Part shown: positions 17,841 to 26,783 of the stretch, in pieces | Layout of the letters: the number at the start of each line of letters is the position of its first letter | How positions within the stretch are numbered: position 1 is the first letter of the stretch | Assembly: GCF_004346035.1 (NCBI RefSeq) | Contig: NZ_SLZN01000005.1 | Coordinates: 124,001 to 188,000 of the forward strand | Reading direction: 5' to 3' | DNA: 64,000 nucleotides | DNA from: Acidomonas methanolica | Lineage (GTDB): Bacteria; Pseudomonadota; Alphaproteobacteria; Acetobacterales; Acetobacteraceae | The notes under the pieces: generated by a model | The model's input: the letters and a program-made list of their open reading frames with translations, nothing else | What the model was told of the DNA's origin: nothing | The model's database searches: none | Program-made: the position numbers and the translations under genes

Positions 17841-18637
17841 TTGATGTATCCGAACCCGGCGCGCTGCAATTCGGGGATCGTCGCGACGATGCCGGGCGTC
17901 AGCACCACGCCGTCGACGAGATGGTTGGTCAGCTCCGCCGCCATGGCTTCATGCGACAGCCGATCAGGATTGACGCCCATCTTGATGAGCCTGGCGCTCT
18001 GTTCCCAGATCGCGTTATGACATGCGAGAAACACGACGCCGCGCGCCTGGAGGGCCGGGATGTTGGCGCCCTCCGGCCCCAGCGCGCCCTTGGGAGTCCC
18101 GCGCGCCGCCGCATCGAGCGCGCCGGGCTTTGCGACGGCCAGCGTGTTGACCGGGAATTTCGCCCCCGCCAGCTTCGACAGCAGATACTTGTCCCACATC
18201 GCCTGGTCGAAGAGAGCCAGATGCGCGCCGCCATGCGTCGCCGAGACCGCCAGGAAATCCGGATGACGGAAGGAGACGACCTGCGTGTTCAGCGCATTGC
18301 GCATCAGGTTCATCCATGGACCGTCAAGCTGGGTATTGTCCCAGACCTGCTTCGACTCGCCCTGATAGGCCATCACCGCGTCGAGCGCCTGCGCGTCCCA
18401 CTGCGCGGGATCGTCGAGCATCATCGGCACGGTCTTGAAATCGCGTCGGCGCGGCGTTCTGGCCAGCACGGCCATCAACGCGCCGAGGCGACCGGTTGCC
18501 ACGGCGCGCGGCTCATCGGCGCGGGCGGGAGCGCCCGCCAGCAGGCCGGCCGCCCCGGCGGTCGAGGCGGCAAGGCCCAACAGCGCCTGACGGCGGTCGG
18601 TCGGGCGATCGTGAGTCGGGTGTACGGGATCAGGCAT
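17837..18637 (-). CDS. Tat-exported DsrE-like protein
   Basis: About 266 residues from the ATG at 18637 (GAGGAAAG at 6 bases). A twin-arginine signal, DRRQALLGLAAS, precedes a hydrophobic stretch ending near GAPARADE. The rest resembles DsrE/DsrF-like proteins, above all the ending GVVLTPGIVATIPELQRAGFGYIK and the FLACHNAIWEQ segment with a cysteine where the family has a reactive one. Proteins like this are often labelled 'transcriptional initiation protein Tat', which describes only the signal. It is the first gene of the four-gene sulfur operon. Confidence 0.7.
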   Translation of the reverse strand: MPDPVHPTHDRPTDRRQALLGLAASTAGAAGLLAGAPARADEPRAVATGRLGALMAVLARTPRRRDFKTVPMMLDDPAQWDAQALDAVMAYQGESKQVWDNTQLDGPWMNLMRNALNTQVVSFRHPDFLAVSATHGGAHLALFDQAMWDKYLLSKLAGAKFPVNTLAVAKPGALDAAARGTPKGALGPEGANIPALQARGVVFLACHNAIWEQSARLIKMGVNPDRLSHEAMAAELTNHLVDGVVLTPGIVATIPELQRAGFGYIK

Positions 18638-18967
18638 GATCGCTTTCCTCGTGATATCCTGCATCGAGGATCGCAACTGCGTCGTCATCAGTCCAACGGA
18701 TTGAATGAATGAATCCGATCACATAAACGGATCATTCGCGCCGGAGACACCCCGTTATGGGTCGTGGCCGACAAGCCACATGCGGAGGCGACGCGGCCGT
18801 GAGCGCGCCGCTATGTGAGGGGGAGCATCATCGCGCAGCATGTGGCTGCACGGCGTCGAACGTCATCCAGCATCCGGAGCGCTCGACGTTCACACGTCAC
18901 TGATGAGCGAATGACGACAGAAGAAATCGCGGGGCACGCGCTCAAAAACCGAACCGCGACACCGGAC

Positions 18968-19618
18968 TCAGTCGTTTTCCGCATTTTCGGGCGGCAGCCA
19001 TCCATTCGTCCGATAATATTCCACCATTTTCTTGACGATCGCCTTCGCGGTCCTGTCCGCGTCTTCATGGCCGTCGCTCAACGTCTCCTTGGCGATGGCG
19101 TGCGCGCTGTGGATGCCAAACCCGATCGGATTCCAGGCGCTGACGATGACCCCGGGCATGGACCCGCTATCGGCCTTGACGGTGAAGTCCAGCAGATCCG
19201 TCACTTGTGTTCCACGTTCGTCATAGAGGATGACATGGGATTGCAGGCGGCTCTTGCCCGTCCCGAAGCCGACCAGCTCGCGCGTCCAGGCACTCCCGGT
19301 CCGGAGCGTGCCGATATCGACCACGAGCGCAAGTTCGCTCCCGTTCGCATGCGGCGTCGTCTCCGACGGATCGGCGGGATGCGCGACGATATGCGCCTTC
19401 TCGAGGCTTTTCGCCAGACCGGCGGACAGAGCCTGCATGTTGCGGTCCAGGCGCGGCGCGTTCTGCGTCGTCCGGGCAATGCTGGTCGTCACGGTCACAG
19501 CAACCGGGGCGACAGGCTGGCTGTCGGGCGAGGTCACGGGATTCTGGACCTGGGCGCCGGCGCAGGAGGTAAGGAACAGAGCCGCTCCGACCGCCGGGAA
19601 TTTTCCTGCGACCGTCAT
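18968..19618 (-). CDS. DUF4410-like lipoprotein
   Basis: 216 residues. The N-terminus is a lipoprotein signal (MTVAGKFPAVGAALFLTSC, lipobox LTSC). The mature part has the DUF4410 pattern: a conserved central GFGTGKSRLQSHVILYD, then SGSMPGVIVSAWNPIGFGIHSAHA and a C-terminal helix ending IVKKMVEYYRTNGW. GAAGG precedes the ATG at 8 bases. Function unknown. It shares fold signatures with the gene at 22933 on the other strand (GFGAGRSTLAAHVRLDD), so the locus holds two paralogues. It ends the minus-strand series that begins with the sigma factor. Confidence 0.75.
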   Translation of the reverse strand: MTVAGKFPAVGAALFLTSCAGAQVQNPVTSPDSQPVAPVAVTVTTSIARTTQNAPRLDRNMQALSAGLAKSLEKAHIVAHPADPSETTPHANGSELALVVDIGTLRTGSAWTRELVGFGTGKSRLQSHVILYDERGTQVTDLLDFTVKADSGSMPGVIVSAWNPIGFGIHSAHAIAKETLSDGHEDADRTAKAIVKKMVEYYRTNGWLPPENAEND

Positions 19619-19644
19619 GGAACGGCCCTTCAAAAAGAGCGGCG

Positions 19645-20013
19645 TCATGGCACCGGGCGCGCCGGATACACGTAGGCGGGCGCGGGCGCCACGATAATCG
19701 CGGGCGGATAGACGACCGGCCTCGGCGCGACATAAACCGGATAAGGATAACCGTAAGGATAAGGATAGGGATGCGTCGCCGCACCGATCGCGGCCCCCGC
19801 CGCGACACCGGCCGCAACCGCTCCCGCCCCGCGCCAGGGCGCGTAGCAGCACGGGCCGGGCACAGGCCGAACGTACGGGCCGGGCGTATGCACCGTGGCC
19901 ACGCCGCCATGCGGCCCCCAATAGGTCGCCGTTCCGGCTCCGGCCGGAGCGGCGCACGCGATACACGCCGCGATACTGATGGCGCCACCGAACGCGCGAG
20001 AAATTCTTGACAT
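19645..20013 (-). CDS. small exported Pro/Tyr-rich protein
   Basis: 122 residues. A signal peptide (AFGGAISIAACIACAAPAGA) is followed by a GPHGG/CCYAP segment, a glycine-zipper stretch (GAVAAGVAAGAAIGA) and a low-complexity tail of alternating P, Y and V (YPYPYGYPYPVYVAP). Such proteins sit in or on the outer membrane in many alphaproteobacteria, with no known activity. It lies between the DUF4410 and EF-hand genes, 26 and 38 bases away. Confidence 0.65.
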   Translation of the reverse strand: MSRISRAFGGAISIAACIACAAPAGAGTATYWGPHGGVATVHTPGPYVRPVPGPCCYAPWRGAGAVAAGVAAGAAIGAATHPYPYPYGYPYPVYVAPRPVVYPPAIIVAPAPAYVYPARPVP

Positions 20014-20051
20014 TTTTCGCCTCCAATAGTCAGGATTGCGTGGTTTTTTCT

Positions 20052-20411
20052 TCAGGATTGCGGATGCCAGTCGTCCGGCGTCAGATATCCCTTGCCGCCG
20101 CTGTCCATCTGGGCGAATTTTTCGTCGAGCCGCGCCTTCTGGTCCTCGGGCGCGAGCCGGTTGAACATGGTCGCGCGCATGCCGCCGGATGACGCCAGCC
20201 GGGCTCTGGCGAACGCCTCGAACTCCTCCTGCGAGACACGCCCGTCATGATTCGCGTCAGCTGCCTGGAAACTCGCCATCCGTCGGCCGCCGGAACCGTC
20301 CTGCGCGAACGCCTCGTCACTCAGAGCCAGTCCGGCCAGACCCAGGATGAGAGGTGAAAGAAGAGCGATGGCTCCGATCCTGATCGCGGAATTTCTGAAA
20401 GCATCGGACAT
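20052..20411 (-). CDS. exported EF-hand protein
   Basis: 119 residues with a signal peptide ending near DEAFAQ. One canonical EF-hand loop is present, DANHDGRVSQEEF, and a degenerate second one, DSGGKGYLTPDDW. It probably binds calcium in the periplasm. It belongs to the envelope gene series of this locus; no partner is evident. Confidence 0.8.
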   Translation of the reverse strand: MSDAFRNSAIRIGAIALLSPLILGLAGLALSDEAFAQDGSGGRRMASFQAADANHDGRVSQEEFEAFARARLASSGGMRATMFNRLAPEDQKARLDEKFAQMDSGGKGYLTPDDWHPQS

Positions 20412-20483
20412 GCTGACCTCCGTTGGATTGTCCGATGCTGTTACGGACGGAGGAGCGGAATACGACAGCGTCGCCGCAAATTT

Positions 20484-21035
20484 TTAAGGAACGACAGGCG
20501 CCGGATAAATGACGGCGGGCGGCGGATAGGCGATGACGGCAGGCGGCCCATAGACCATCGGCGGCGGCGGCAGTTCCTCGCCATGGCCGACCATGCACTG
20601 GGCATACGCGCCGTCGTAACGATGCTGGAGCATCTGGCCAGTCTGCCGCGCGCGACCCGCCCCGATGAGCGAACCGAGCAGAAGACCGCTTCCCGCGCCG
20701 ATCGCCGCACCGGCCCCGGCATTGCCGGTCACGCTTCCGAGCAACGCGCCCGAAGCGGCGCCGATGCCCGTGCCCAGAGCGGCGCTTTTCACGCCGCTCG
20801 ACGCGGCCCCCTGCGACGGCGTCTCGCCCGTCTGCGTCTGCGCATAGAGACGGCATTGGGCGTCATTCTTCTGGAACGTCGCGAAACTTTCGCCGGGCCG
20901 GGGCATGACCGTGAAACTCGGCGCGACCGGCGCTGGCGGCGCGCATGCCGCAAGCGTGAGAACGCCGAGCAGGGGAATCACCGCCCGCCCGCAGGACGAG
21001 CGCGACGGACGCGTGGAGAGTATCTTCTGAAGCAT
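20484..21035 (-). CDS. glycine-zipper lipoprotein
   Basis: About 183 residues from the ATG at 21035. The lipobox is LAAC (LLGVLTLAACAPP). The middle is a glycine-zipper domain of the YMGG/OmpA-linker type (GTGIGAASGALLGSVTGNAGAGAAIGAGSGLLLGSLIGAG). The end is QHRYDGAYAQCMVGHG followed by a proline- and tyrosine-rich tail like that of the protein at 19645. Outer membrane location is likely. Function unknown. Confidence 0.75.
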   Translation of the reverse strand: MLQKILSTRPSRSSCGRAVIPLLGVLTLAACAPPAPVAPSFTVMPRPGESFATFQKNDAQCRLYAQTQTGETPSQGAASSGVKSAALGTGIGAASGALLGSVTGNAGAGAAIGAGSGLLLGSLIGAGRARQTGQMLQHRYDGAYAQCMVGHGEELPPPPMVYGPPAVIAYPPPAVIYPAPVVP

Positions 21036-21164
21036 GACGCCTGACCCATCAGGGTTGAAATAAAACCACGGTCGCACCGGCGACCATGCGTTCTACGGAC
21101 GACGGATCGTCGTCCCCCCGGATCAGGCGTCTCGGCGGAGTCCCGCCGCGCCGAAAAAAAAGCG

Positions 21165-21617
21165 TCAGAGATCCGGCCGCTGGTGCGGCGCGGCATTGAC
21201 CAGCGCGCGACGCCCCGCCGGAGACAGACGGCCCATGGCCTCGACCAGCGCGTTACTGAACGAGCCGACGAAGACATTCCACGCGGCCTGCCATTGTTGC
21301 ATCGCGGCGCGGGTCGCCACCGGGTCGAATTGCGGCGCCAGCAATTGACGGTCGATTTCCGCGCGGGCCCGCGCGAGATTTTCCTGCGCCTGGGCGTACC
21401 GTGGCGCTTCCTGACGCAACACCGCCCGGAAAGCCGCCGCGTCCTTCGCATCGAGCCGGGACGTCACATGCTGCAGAACGCGCATGAGAACAGGCCCGTC
21501 ACCCTCGCGATGACGCAGATACTGACCGCCGACGACGGCCACGAGAAAGAGATTCAACAGAAGCGAACCGATCAGCACCCCGCGGCGAGCCCTGCCGTTC
21601 GCGTCGAAAAAAATCAT
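21165..21617 (-). CDS. periplasmic heavy-metal-sensor-like protein (CpxP/CnrX type)
   Basis: 150 residues. One N-terminal helix (RRGVLIGSLLLNLFLVAVVGG) anchors a helical periplasmic domain with the CnrX/CpxP-like pattern: RLDAKDAAAFRAVLRQEAPRYAQAQENLARARAEIDRQLLAPQFDPVATRAAMQ and a C-terminal LSPAGRRAL. The start overlaps the stop of the preceding membrane protein (ATGA). In the ECF - membrane protein - sensor trios of this type, the last protein is thought to sense metal or misfolding. The metal, if any, is unknown; the visible histidines are few. Confidence 0.75.
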   Translation of the reverse strand: MIFFDANGRARRGVLIGSLLLNLFLVAVVGGQYLRHREGDGPVLMRVLQHVTSRLDAKDAAAFRAVLRQEAPRYAQAQENLARARAEIDRQLLAPQFDPVATRAAMQQWQAAWNVFVGSFSNALVEAMGRLSPAGRRALVNAAPHQRPDL

Positions 21618-22126
21618 GATCCGCCACCACTTACTGGAATCACAAGAAGCGTGTTGAGCACGTCGCCCGCCCCGCCGGAGGACTGCACCCAGCCCAGCCA
21701 CAGCCCGCTCGTCACGACGAAGGCGCAGCCAAGCACCAGCCCCGCGCGACGGACGGCGACAAGACCGTCCGCCGTCGTCTCCCAGGCGGGATGCCCCGTC
21801 ATCCCGCGCGGGACGACGCGCCACCATGCGCGCGACGGTCGCTTTTTCCCGTTATATTCGGCAATCCGCCCGGCCACGCCCGCGCGCAGACGCATCAGGG
21901 CGGCGTGCGTGTCCTCATCGGCGCTCCGGGCCTGAAGCTCCGCCTCCTGGGCGTCGAACGCGCGGGCGATGACCGCATCCACCTCCCGCTGGTCCCGCAG
22001 GACGGCGCGCGCCTCCGAAGACCGCGCGAGCAGCGTCTCCGCCGGTTCACGATCGGCCGCAGGCCAGCGGGAGAGATCCGCGCCGTAGCACTCCGCCAGA
22101 GTGCGGAATCTTTTCTGCGTCATCAT
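21614..22126 (-). CDS. putative anti-sigma membrane protein
   Basis: 170 residues. A soluble N-terminal region with the recurrent LAECYGADLSRWPAADREPAE motif is followed by one membrane helix (AGLVLGCAFVVTSGLWLGWV) near residue 130 and a short outer tail. The family is usually unnamed, but it is repeatedly encoded after ECF sigma factors in this group of bacteria. GGAGG precedes its ATG, which overlaps the sigma factor stop. Function as anti-sigma factor is inferred from this coupling and topology. Confidence 0.65.
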   Translation of the reverse strand: MMTQKRFRTLAECYGADLSRWPAADREPAETLLARSSEARAVLRDQREVDAVIARAFDAQEAELQARSADEDTHAALMRLRAGVAGRIAEYNGKKRPSRAWWRVVPRGMTGHPAWETTADGLVAVRRAGLVLGCAFVVTSGLWLGWVQSSGGAGDVLNTLLVIPVSGGGS

Positions 22127-22707
22127 GAGTTCTGCCTCCTTTCCGTGCGTCCATCCCGCTCCAGCGTCTCCCGCAGGAGCGCGCGCCCGCGCGCGAGCAG
22201 CCGTTCCACCGCCTTGGCCGAAAGCCCCATGCGGCGCGCCGCTTCCGCGCCGGACAGACCCTCGTCATACACCAGCGCCATCGCCGCCCGTTGCCGCGGC
22301 GGCACGGACTGAAGCGCTGCGACGAGCGCCAGGCGCTCCTGCCGCGCCTCCAGATGGCCTTCGGCGGACGGTCCGTCATCGGTCATGTCGAATCCTTCGG
22401 GCAGCGGCTCCGGCTGCTTCCGGCGGGCGAGATCGATGCTGAGATTGACGATGACCCGATAGAGCCAGGTGGTGAACCGGGCGCGCGAACCGTCGAAATC
22501 GCGCGCGTGATTCCATGCCCGCACGAAGGCATCCTGCACCAGATCCTCCGCCGCCTCGACATTGCGCGTCAGGCGACGGGCCGTGCGCAGCGCATACGGA
22601 CCATGCCTGAGCACGATCTGGTCGAACGCGTCACGATCCCCCATCCCCGACCAGCGCAGAAGATCGTCGTCGGACGCCTCGCCATAGCGCCGACGCTCAT
22701 CCGCCAT
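22123..22707 (-). CDS. ECF RNA polymerase sigma factor
   Basis: 194 residues from ATG 22707. Region 2 is at residues ~25-90 (DDDLLRWSGMGDRDAFDQIV, then DLVQDAFVRAWNHARDFD and FTTWLYRVIVNLSIDLAR). Region 4 is near residues 130-185 (LQSVPPRQRAAMALVYDEGLSGAEAARRMGLSAKAVERLLARGR). Length and layout are those of the extracytoplasmic-function group. It leads the envelope-stress locus and is coupled to its candidate anti-sigma factor. Confidence 0.9.
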   Translation of the reverse strand: MADERRRYGEASDDDLLRWSGMGDRDAFDQIVLRHGPYALRTARRLTRNVEAAEDLVQDAFVRAWNHARDFDGSRARFTTWLYRVIVNLSIDLARRKQPEPLPEGFDMTDDGPSAEGHLEARQERLALVAALQSVPPRQRAAMALVYDEGLSGAEAARRMGLSAKAVERLLARGRALLRETLERDGRTERRQNS

Positions 22708-22932
22708 CGGTCGATATCCCGCCCCCGCGCGACCTGGAGCCGCGCATGCGGCAAGCCTCACACCGATTACCCTGCCGAAGCGCCATCCTGTCATGCCATT
22801 CCGCCGTGTCCGCTATCGGCCATGATACGGCGGACGATCGCCCATCCCCCACCGACGGAGAAAAATTCTCCGGCCGCGCATTTTTTCACGCCGGAACCGG
22901 GGGAAGCGCGCCTTACAGACCGTAACAACGAC

Positions 22933-23601
22933 ATGACACACGCTCATCCCGCCTCGGCGACCCGTAGCACGACCCTCGCCGGACTCGCCAGCATCCTCAC
23001 GCTGCTGCTCCTCGGCGGCTGCGCGGGCGCCACCGTGAGCAGCCGCCGGCCCGGCGCCGTGACGCCGTTCGCCGCCCTCTCCCCACCCGAGGTGGTGTTC
23101 GTCGCGGTGACGGGACCGGACGCCACGATCTCCCGGGCGGACGCGGCACTGGCCTCCAGCCTGATCCCGGCCCTGCGGAAGGCGGGAATTCCTGCCGCAT
23201 TGCAACTGCCCGGCATCTCGGACCCGACCTACCCGATCCTGCGCGTGGCACTGGCGCGCGTCGATCCGGGCAACGCCATGGAACGCACGATGATCGGTTT
23301 CGGCGCGGGACGATCGACGCTCGCCGCCCATGTCCGGCTCGACGATCCGCGTCGCGTCGATCGCACGCCGGCGACCGCCTTCGACATCGAAGCCGATAGC
23401 GGACGCAAGCCCGGGCTGATCGTCCCCGCGGCGGTGACGCTCGGCACAGCCGTCCCGATCCACATGGCGATCGGCGGCGGCCTCGACCTGCTTCTCGGCC
23501 GTCGGCAGGGAACGGATTCCGATCTGAACAACGCGGCGGCCGCCATCACGCGCGAGGTTCTCGCCTGCTACCAGGCCATGGGCTGGAGTGCCCCCGCATG
23601 A
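22933..23601 (+). CDS. DUF4410-like lipoprotein, second copy
   Basis: 222 residues. A lipoprotein signal ends in LLLLGGCAGA (lipobox LGGC). The mature part has MIGFGAGRSTLAAHVRLDD, PGLIVPAAVTLGTAVP and a terminal helix ending EVLACYQAMGWSAPA, parallel to the gene at 18968. The sensor kinase start overlaps its stop (ATGA), so lipoprotein and kinase are made together. It may supply an envelope signal to the kinase; that is inference. Confidence 0.7.
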   Translation: MTHAHPASATRSTTLAGLASILTLLLLGGCAGATVSSRRPGAVTPFAALSPPEVVFVAVTGPDATISRADAALASSLIPALRKAGIPAALQLPGISDPTYPILRVALARVDPGNAMERTMIGFGAGRSTLAAHVRLDDPRRVDRTPATAFDIEADSGRKPGLIVPAAVTLGTAVPIHMAIGGGLDLLLGRRQGTDSDLNNAAAAITREVLACYQAMGWSAPA

Positions 23602-24941
23602 GATTTCCCCGGCCGAGATCCCTGCGCGGGCAAATGGCGCTTCTGCTCGGCGGAAGCGCGGCCGTCATGCTGGTGCTGGCGGCGGCGGCATTCCTGACGC
23701 TCCGCACCGAGGACCCGATGCCGCCGCCCGGCCCCTGGCCCGATGCCATCGGCATCGCCACGACACTCCGCGCGATCGCGGCGGTCCCGGAGGCGGACCG
23801 CGAAGCGATCGCGGCGGCGCTCTCCACGCCCGACCTGATCGTCGTCCTGAACACCGCCACGCCCTGCCGCCAGGAAACGGACGTCTTCGCGACACGGACG
23901 CTGCGGCACGCGCTCTACGCACTGGACATGCCGGCCACACCGGCGCCCCTCGTCATGAATTGCGCAAGCGACGCCTGGCGGTCGGGGTTGACCCGCGTCA
24001 GCTTCGACGTCCCGGACGTGACGTTTCTCGTCCATAATTACGCCCGCGTCAGCGGACCGGGCATGATCCTCGCGACGCTGCCCATCGCCCTCTGGATCGG
24101 AACGATCGCCACCGGCACCGCCGTGCTGCTGCTCTGGTCGGCATGGTCCGTCCGCCGCCCGCTGGGCGTGCTGGCTGAGGCCGTATCGCGATACGAGGCC
24201 CAGGATCGACCCGCGCCGATCGACGAGACGGGCCCGTCCGAGATCCGGGGCGTCATCCGCGCATTCAATGGGCTTCAGGAACGTCTCGCCCGGTCGAGCG
24301 AGACGCGGATCTGTGCCCTCATGGGTGTCGCGCATGATCTCCGCACGCCCCTGACCCGCCTCGCCTTGCGGGTGGAAATGGGCGACGAATATATGCGGCA
24401 GGACGGTCTGAAACGCGATATCGGCCTGATGAAACGCATGCTGGACAACGCGATGTCGCTGTTCCGCGGCTTCGACGCGACGGAAGAATGGGAGGTCGTC
24501 GATCTCGCGGCCCTCGTGCAGGAGGTGAGCGCCGACTTCGTCGCCGTGGACCGCCCGGTGCGGACCAAGGCCGACTACCCGATCCTCCTGCGCTGCCAGC
24601 CCCTGGCCATGACGCGGGCACTCGGCAACCTGATCGAAAACGGATGCCGACACGCGAATAACGTGTCCGTCACCCTGCGCGAGGAAGCGTGCGACCTCGT
24701 CCTGGAAGTCAGCGACGACGGCCCCGGGATGCCGTCACGGCAACGACGCGAGGCGCTGCGGGGAGACACGCGAAAGGTTCCGGAGCGCGCCGATGGGGCC
24801 GAACATCTCGGGCTCGGCCTGCCGATCGTCGCTGAAATCGTTCGCCGGCATCAGGGCCGCATGGCGCTGCTCGACGCGACCCCATGCGGGCTCATGGTGC
24901 GGATCGTCCTGCCCCGCACCCTGTCTTCAGCGGTCGCGTAA
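23598..24941 (+). CDS. orphan sensor histidine kinase (EnvZ-like)
   Basis: 447 residues. Two membrane helices (~10-32 and ~155-180) flank a periplasmic sensor of about 120 residues. A HAMP-like segment, the phosphoacceptor box MGVAHDLRTPLTRLALRVE (His near residue 247), the N box NLIENGCRHA, the G1 box VSDDGPGMPS and G2 LGLGLPIVAEI follow in order. The overall design is that of EnvZ, which senses envelope or osmotic conditions. No response regulator gene is next to it; the next gene is convergent. Coupled to the DUF4410 lipoprotein. Confidence 0.88.
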   Translation: MRFPRPRSLRGQMALLLGGSAAVMLVLAAAAFLTLRTEDPMPPPGPWPDAIGIATTLRAIAAVPEADREAIAAALSTPDLIVVLNTATPCRQETDVFATRTLRHALYALDMPATPAPLVMNCASDAWRSGLTRVSFDVPDVTFLVHNYARVSGPGMILATLPIALWIGTIATGTAVLLLWSAWSVRRPLGVLAEAVSRYEAQDRPAPIDETGPSEIRGVIRAFNGLQERLARSSETRICALMGVAHDLRTPLTRLALRVEMGDEYMRQDGLKRDIGLMKRMLDNAMSLFRGFDATEEWEVVDLAALVQEVSADFVAVDRPVRTKADYPILLRCQPLAMTRALGNLIENGCRHANNVSVTLREEACDLVLEVSDDGPGMPSRQRREALRGDTRKVPERADGAEHLGLGLPIVAEIVRRHQGRMALLDATPCGLMVRIVLPRTLSSAVA

Positions 24942-24953
24942 CGGAGGACGCGC

Positions 24954-26747
24954 CTACGGATCGTACCCCGCCACCCTGCCTGCCGTGCCCGTCATCAACA
25001 TCCGCCGATCCTGCGCCTCACAGCGCCAGTTCCGCGCATCCTTCACGTCGCCCTGTCCCATATACCGCGCCATCTGCGGAAAGGGACAAAGCGGCATGGT
25101 GCGGTCCGTAACGGGGCGCGGGCGCGTTTCGTCCTCATGCGCGGCGTCCAGACGCAGGGGCGGACGTGATTTCCTCACCCAATCATCCAGCGACGCCAGG
25201 ATATCGGTCCCGGGGTCCGCGGCGCGCGCCGCCAGACCGGATTGCCCGAACACGCTCGGCCCCGGCCCGCCCCCGCAATGCGCCATTCCCGGCACGGCGA
25301 AGAGGACGGCATGTTGCCTGAGCGTTTCGTATCCCCCCAGCCGCCGCGCCAGCCCCCGGTAGAAGTTCAGCGTCCTATACGGCGTGATGTCCCCGTCCGA
25401 CAGCCCGTGATACAGGATCAACCGATGCCCCGAACGAAAGAACGCATCGAGCGCGCTTTCATCCGTGCCGTCTCCGGCCCCGACGGCGCGATGCAGACGG
25501 GCGAGCATTTCATCCGTCACCACGGCATGCAGCCCGCCGCCTGCCCCCGCAAACCGGAGACCGGGATCATCGACGCCGCCGAGATAACGCATGGTCTGAT
25601 TGCCGTAATACCAGGCCTGAGGCTGGGATGCGGGGTCATGCCAACCACCCGGCACGGTCGAGAAACCCAGCCAATAGCGCATATTGTCGACCATCGGCCC
25701 GCCCTGAGCGAGACCCGAAGCCGGGAACCCCGGATAGACCGCCCGGCCCGACCCATCCGTCATGGCCGAAAGCGCGCTGTCGAGCGCCTGAGCCTGCGCC
25801 GTCGTGAAGCACTGCCCGTCATCGTGCCCGGCGCATCGAGGAAGATCCCGGACCGCGCTGAAATCGCACCGCGCCGGATTCTGGATCAGCCCGTCCTTCA
25901 CGCCGTCCGCGGTATCGCAGCGGTCGAGAATGACCTTGTCCGCAAGATGCCATTGCTCATCCGTCAGCGCCGCATCGGGCGCGCGCATCTGCGCGAGCAC
26001 CCCCGCCAGGGCGGAAATTGCCTCGCCCTCGATATCGAAATAGGGATCGCCGGCCAGAATGCCGTCGAAATCGTCGGGATAGCGTTCCGCCTCGACGAGC
26101 GCCTCGCGTCCGCCGTCGGAACAGCCGGAAAAATAGGCGAAGGCCGGGCGGCTTCCATAATAGGCGGCCGTCCACTGGCGGGCCCGCTCCGCCAGTTGGT
26201 GAACGGCGCCGAAGAAAAACGCCGCCTGTTTCGCATGATCAGGCTCGCCATCGGCCGTCCGCGCCCAGCTCGATTCTGAAACCGACCACAAACGCGGAGA
26301 CGGGCTGGGTTTCGCGACATGACCATCATCGGTCGCCCAGATCGCATATCCACGCGCGACCCATCCCAGCGGAGCGGCCCCGAGGAAAACGGTTCCGCAA
26401 TTCCCTCCGCAACCCACCTGGAGAATCTTTCCGTTCCAGCGTTGCGGAAGCAATCCGGCAAAATTCGCCCGGCCACTTTCATGAGTCCCGAGCGCCATGT
26501 CGCCGGTCACGACGCAGAAAATCGCGCCGTCCACGTTCCGTATTTCAGCGCCCCTTTCCGGCATGTCGAGATTTCTCGCGCCCCAGTCGCCGATGCCCCG
26601 AATGCGCGCGTCCTGCCCGACGATCCCCCCGAGGGACGCCGGACTGCACGCGGTGGCCGCCCTCGCGCCATGCCCCGTCACCAGACCCGCGAACAGGATA
26701 CCCACTGCGGCAAACAGGCCCTTGCGCGTCGTTCTCCACCGACTCAT
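24954..26747 (-). CDS. tannase/feruloyl-esterase family hydrolase
   Basis: 597 residues with a signal peptide (KGLFAAVGILFAGLVTGHG, cleavage near ARAA). The nucleophile motif is FSGCSDGGREALVEAERYP, and the typical tail VPGMAHCGGGPGPS carries the catalytic histidine. QVGCGGNCG and the CDxxDGVKDGLI calcium-loop segment are also present. The family hydrolyses esters of aromatic acids (gallate, ferulate, hydroxybenzoate). It starts 36 bases after the TonB receptor and is probably cotranscribed, so it may release an aromatic acid, possibly a pyridine carboxylate, for uptake. Substrate not determined. Confidence 0.85.
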   Translation of the reverse strand: MSRWRTTRKGLFAAVGILFAGLVTGHGARAATACSPASLGGIVGQDARIRGIGDWGARNLDMPERGAEIRNVDGAIFCVVTGDMALGTHESGRANFAGLLPQRWNGKILQVGCGGNCGTVFLGAAPLGWVARGYAIWATDDGHVAKPSPSPRLWSVSESSWARTADGEPDHAKQAAFFFGAVHQLAERARQWTAAYYGSRPAFAYFSGCSDGGREALVEAERYPDDFDGILAGDPYFDIEGEAISALAGVLAQMRAPDAALTDEQWHLADKVILDRCDTADGVKDGLIQNPARCDFSAVRDLPRCAGHDDGQCFTTAQAQALDSALSAMTDGSGRAVYPGFPASGLAQGGPMVDNMRYWLGFSTVPGGWHDPASQPQAWYYGNQTMRYLGGVDDPGLRFAGAGGGLHAVVTDEMLARLHRAVGAGDGTDESALDAFFRSGHRLILYHGLSDGDITPYRTLNFYRGLARRLGGYETLRQHAVLFAVPGMAHCGGGPGPSVFGQSGLAARAADPGTDILASLDDWVRKSRPPLRLDAAHEDETRPRPVTDRTMPLCPFPQMARYMGQGDVKDARNWRCEAQDRRMLMTGTAGRVAGYDP

Positions 26748-26783
26748 CCCACTCTCCCCCTTCAGAACGCCGCATTCCCCCCG

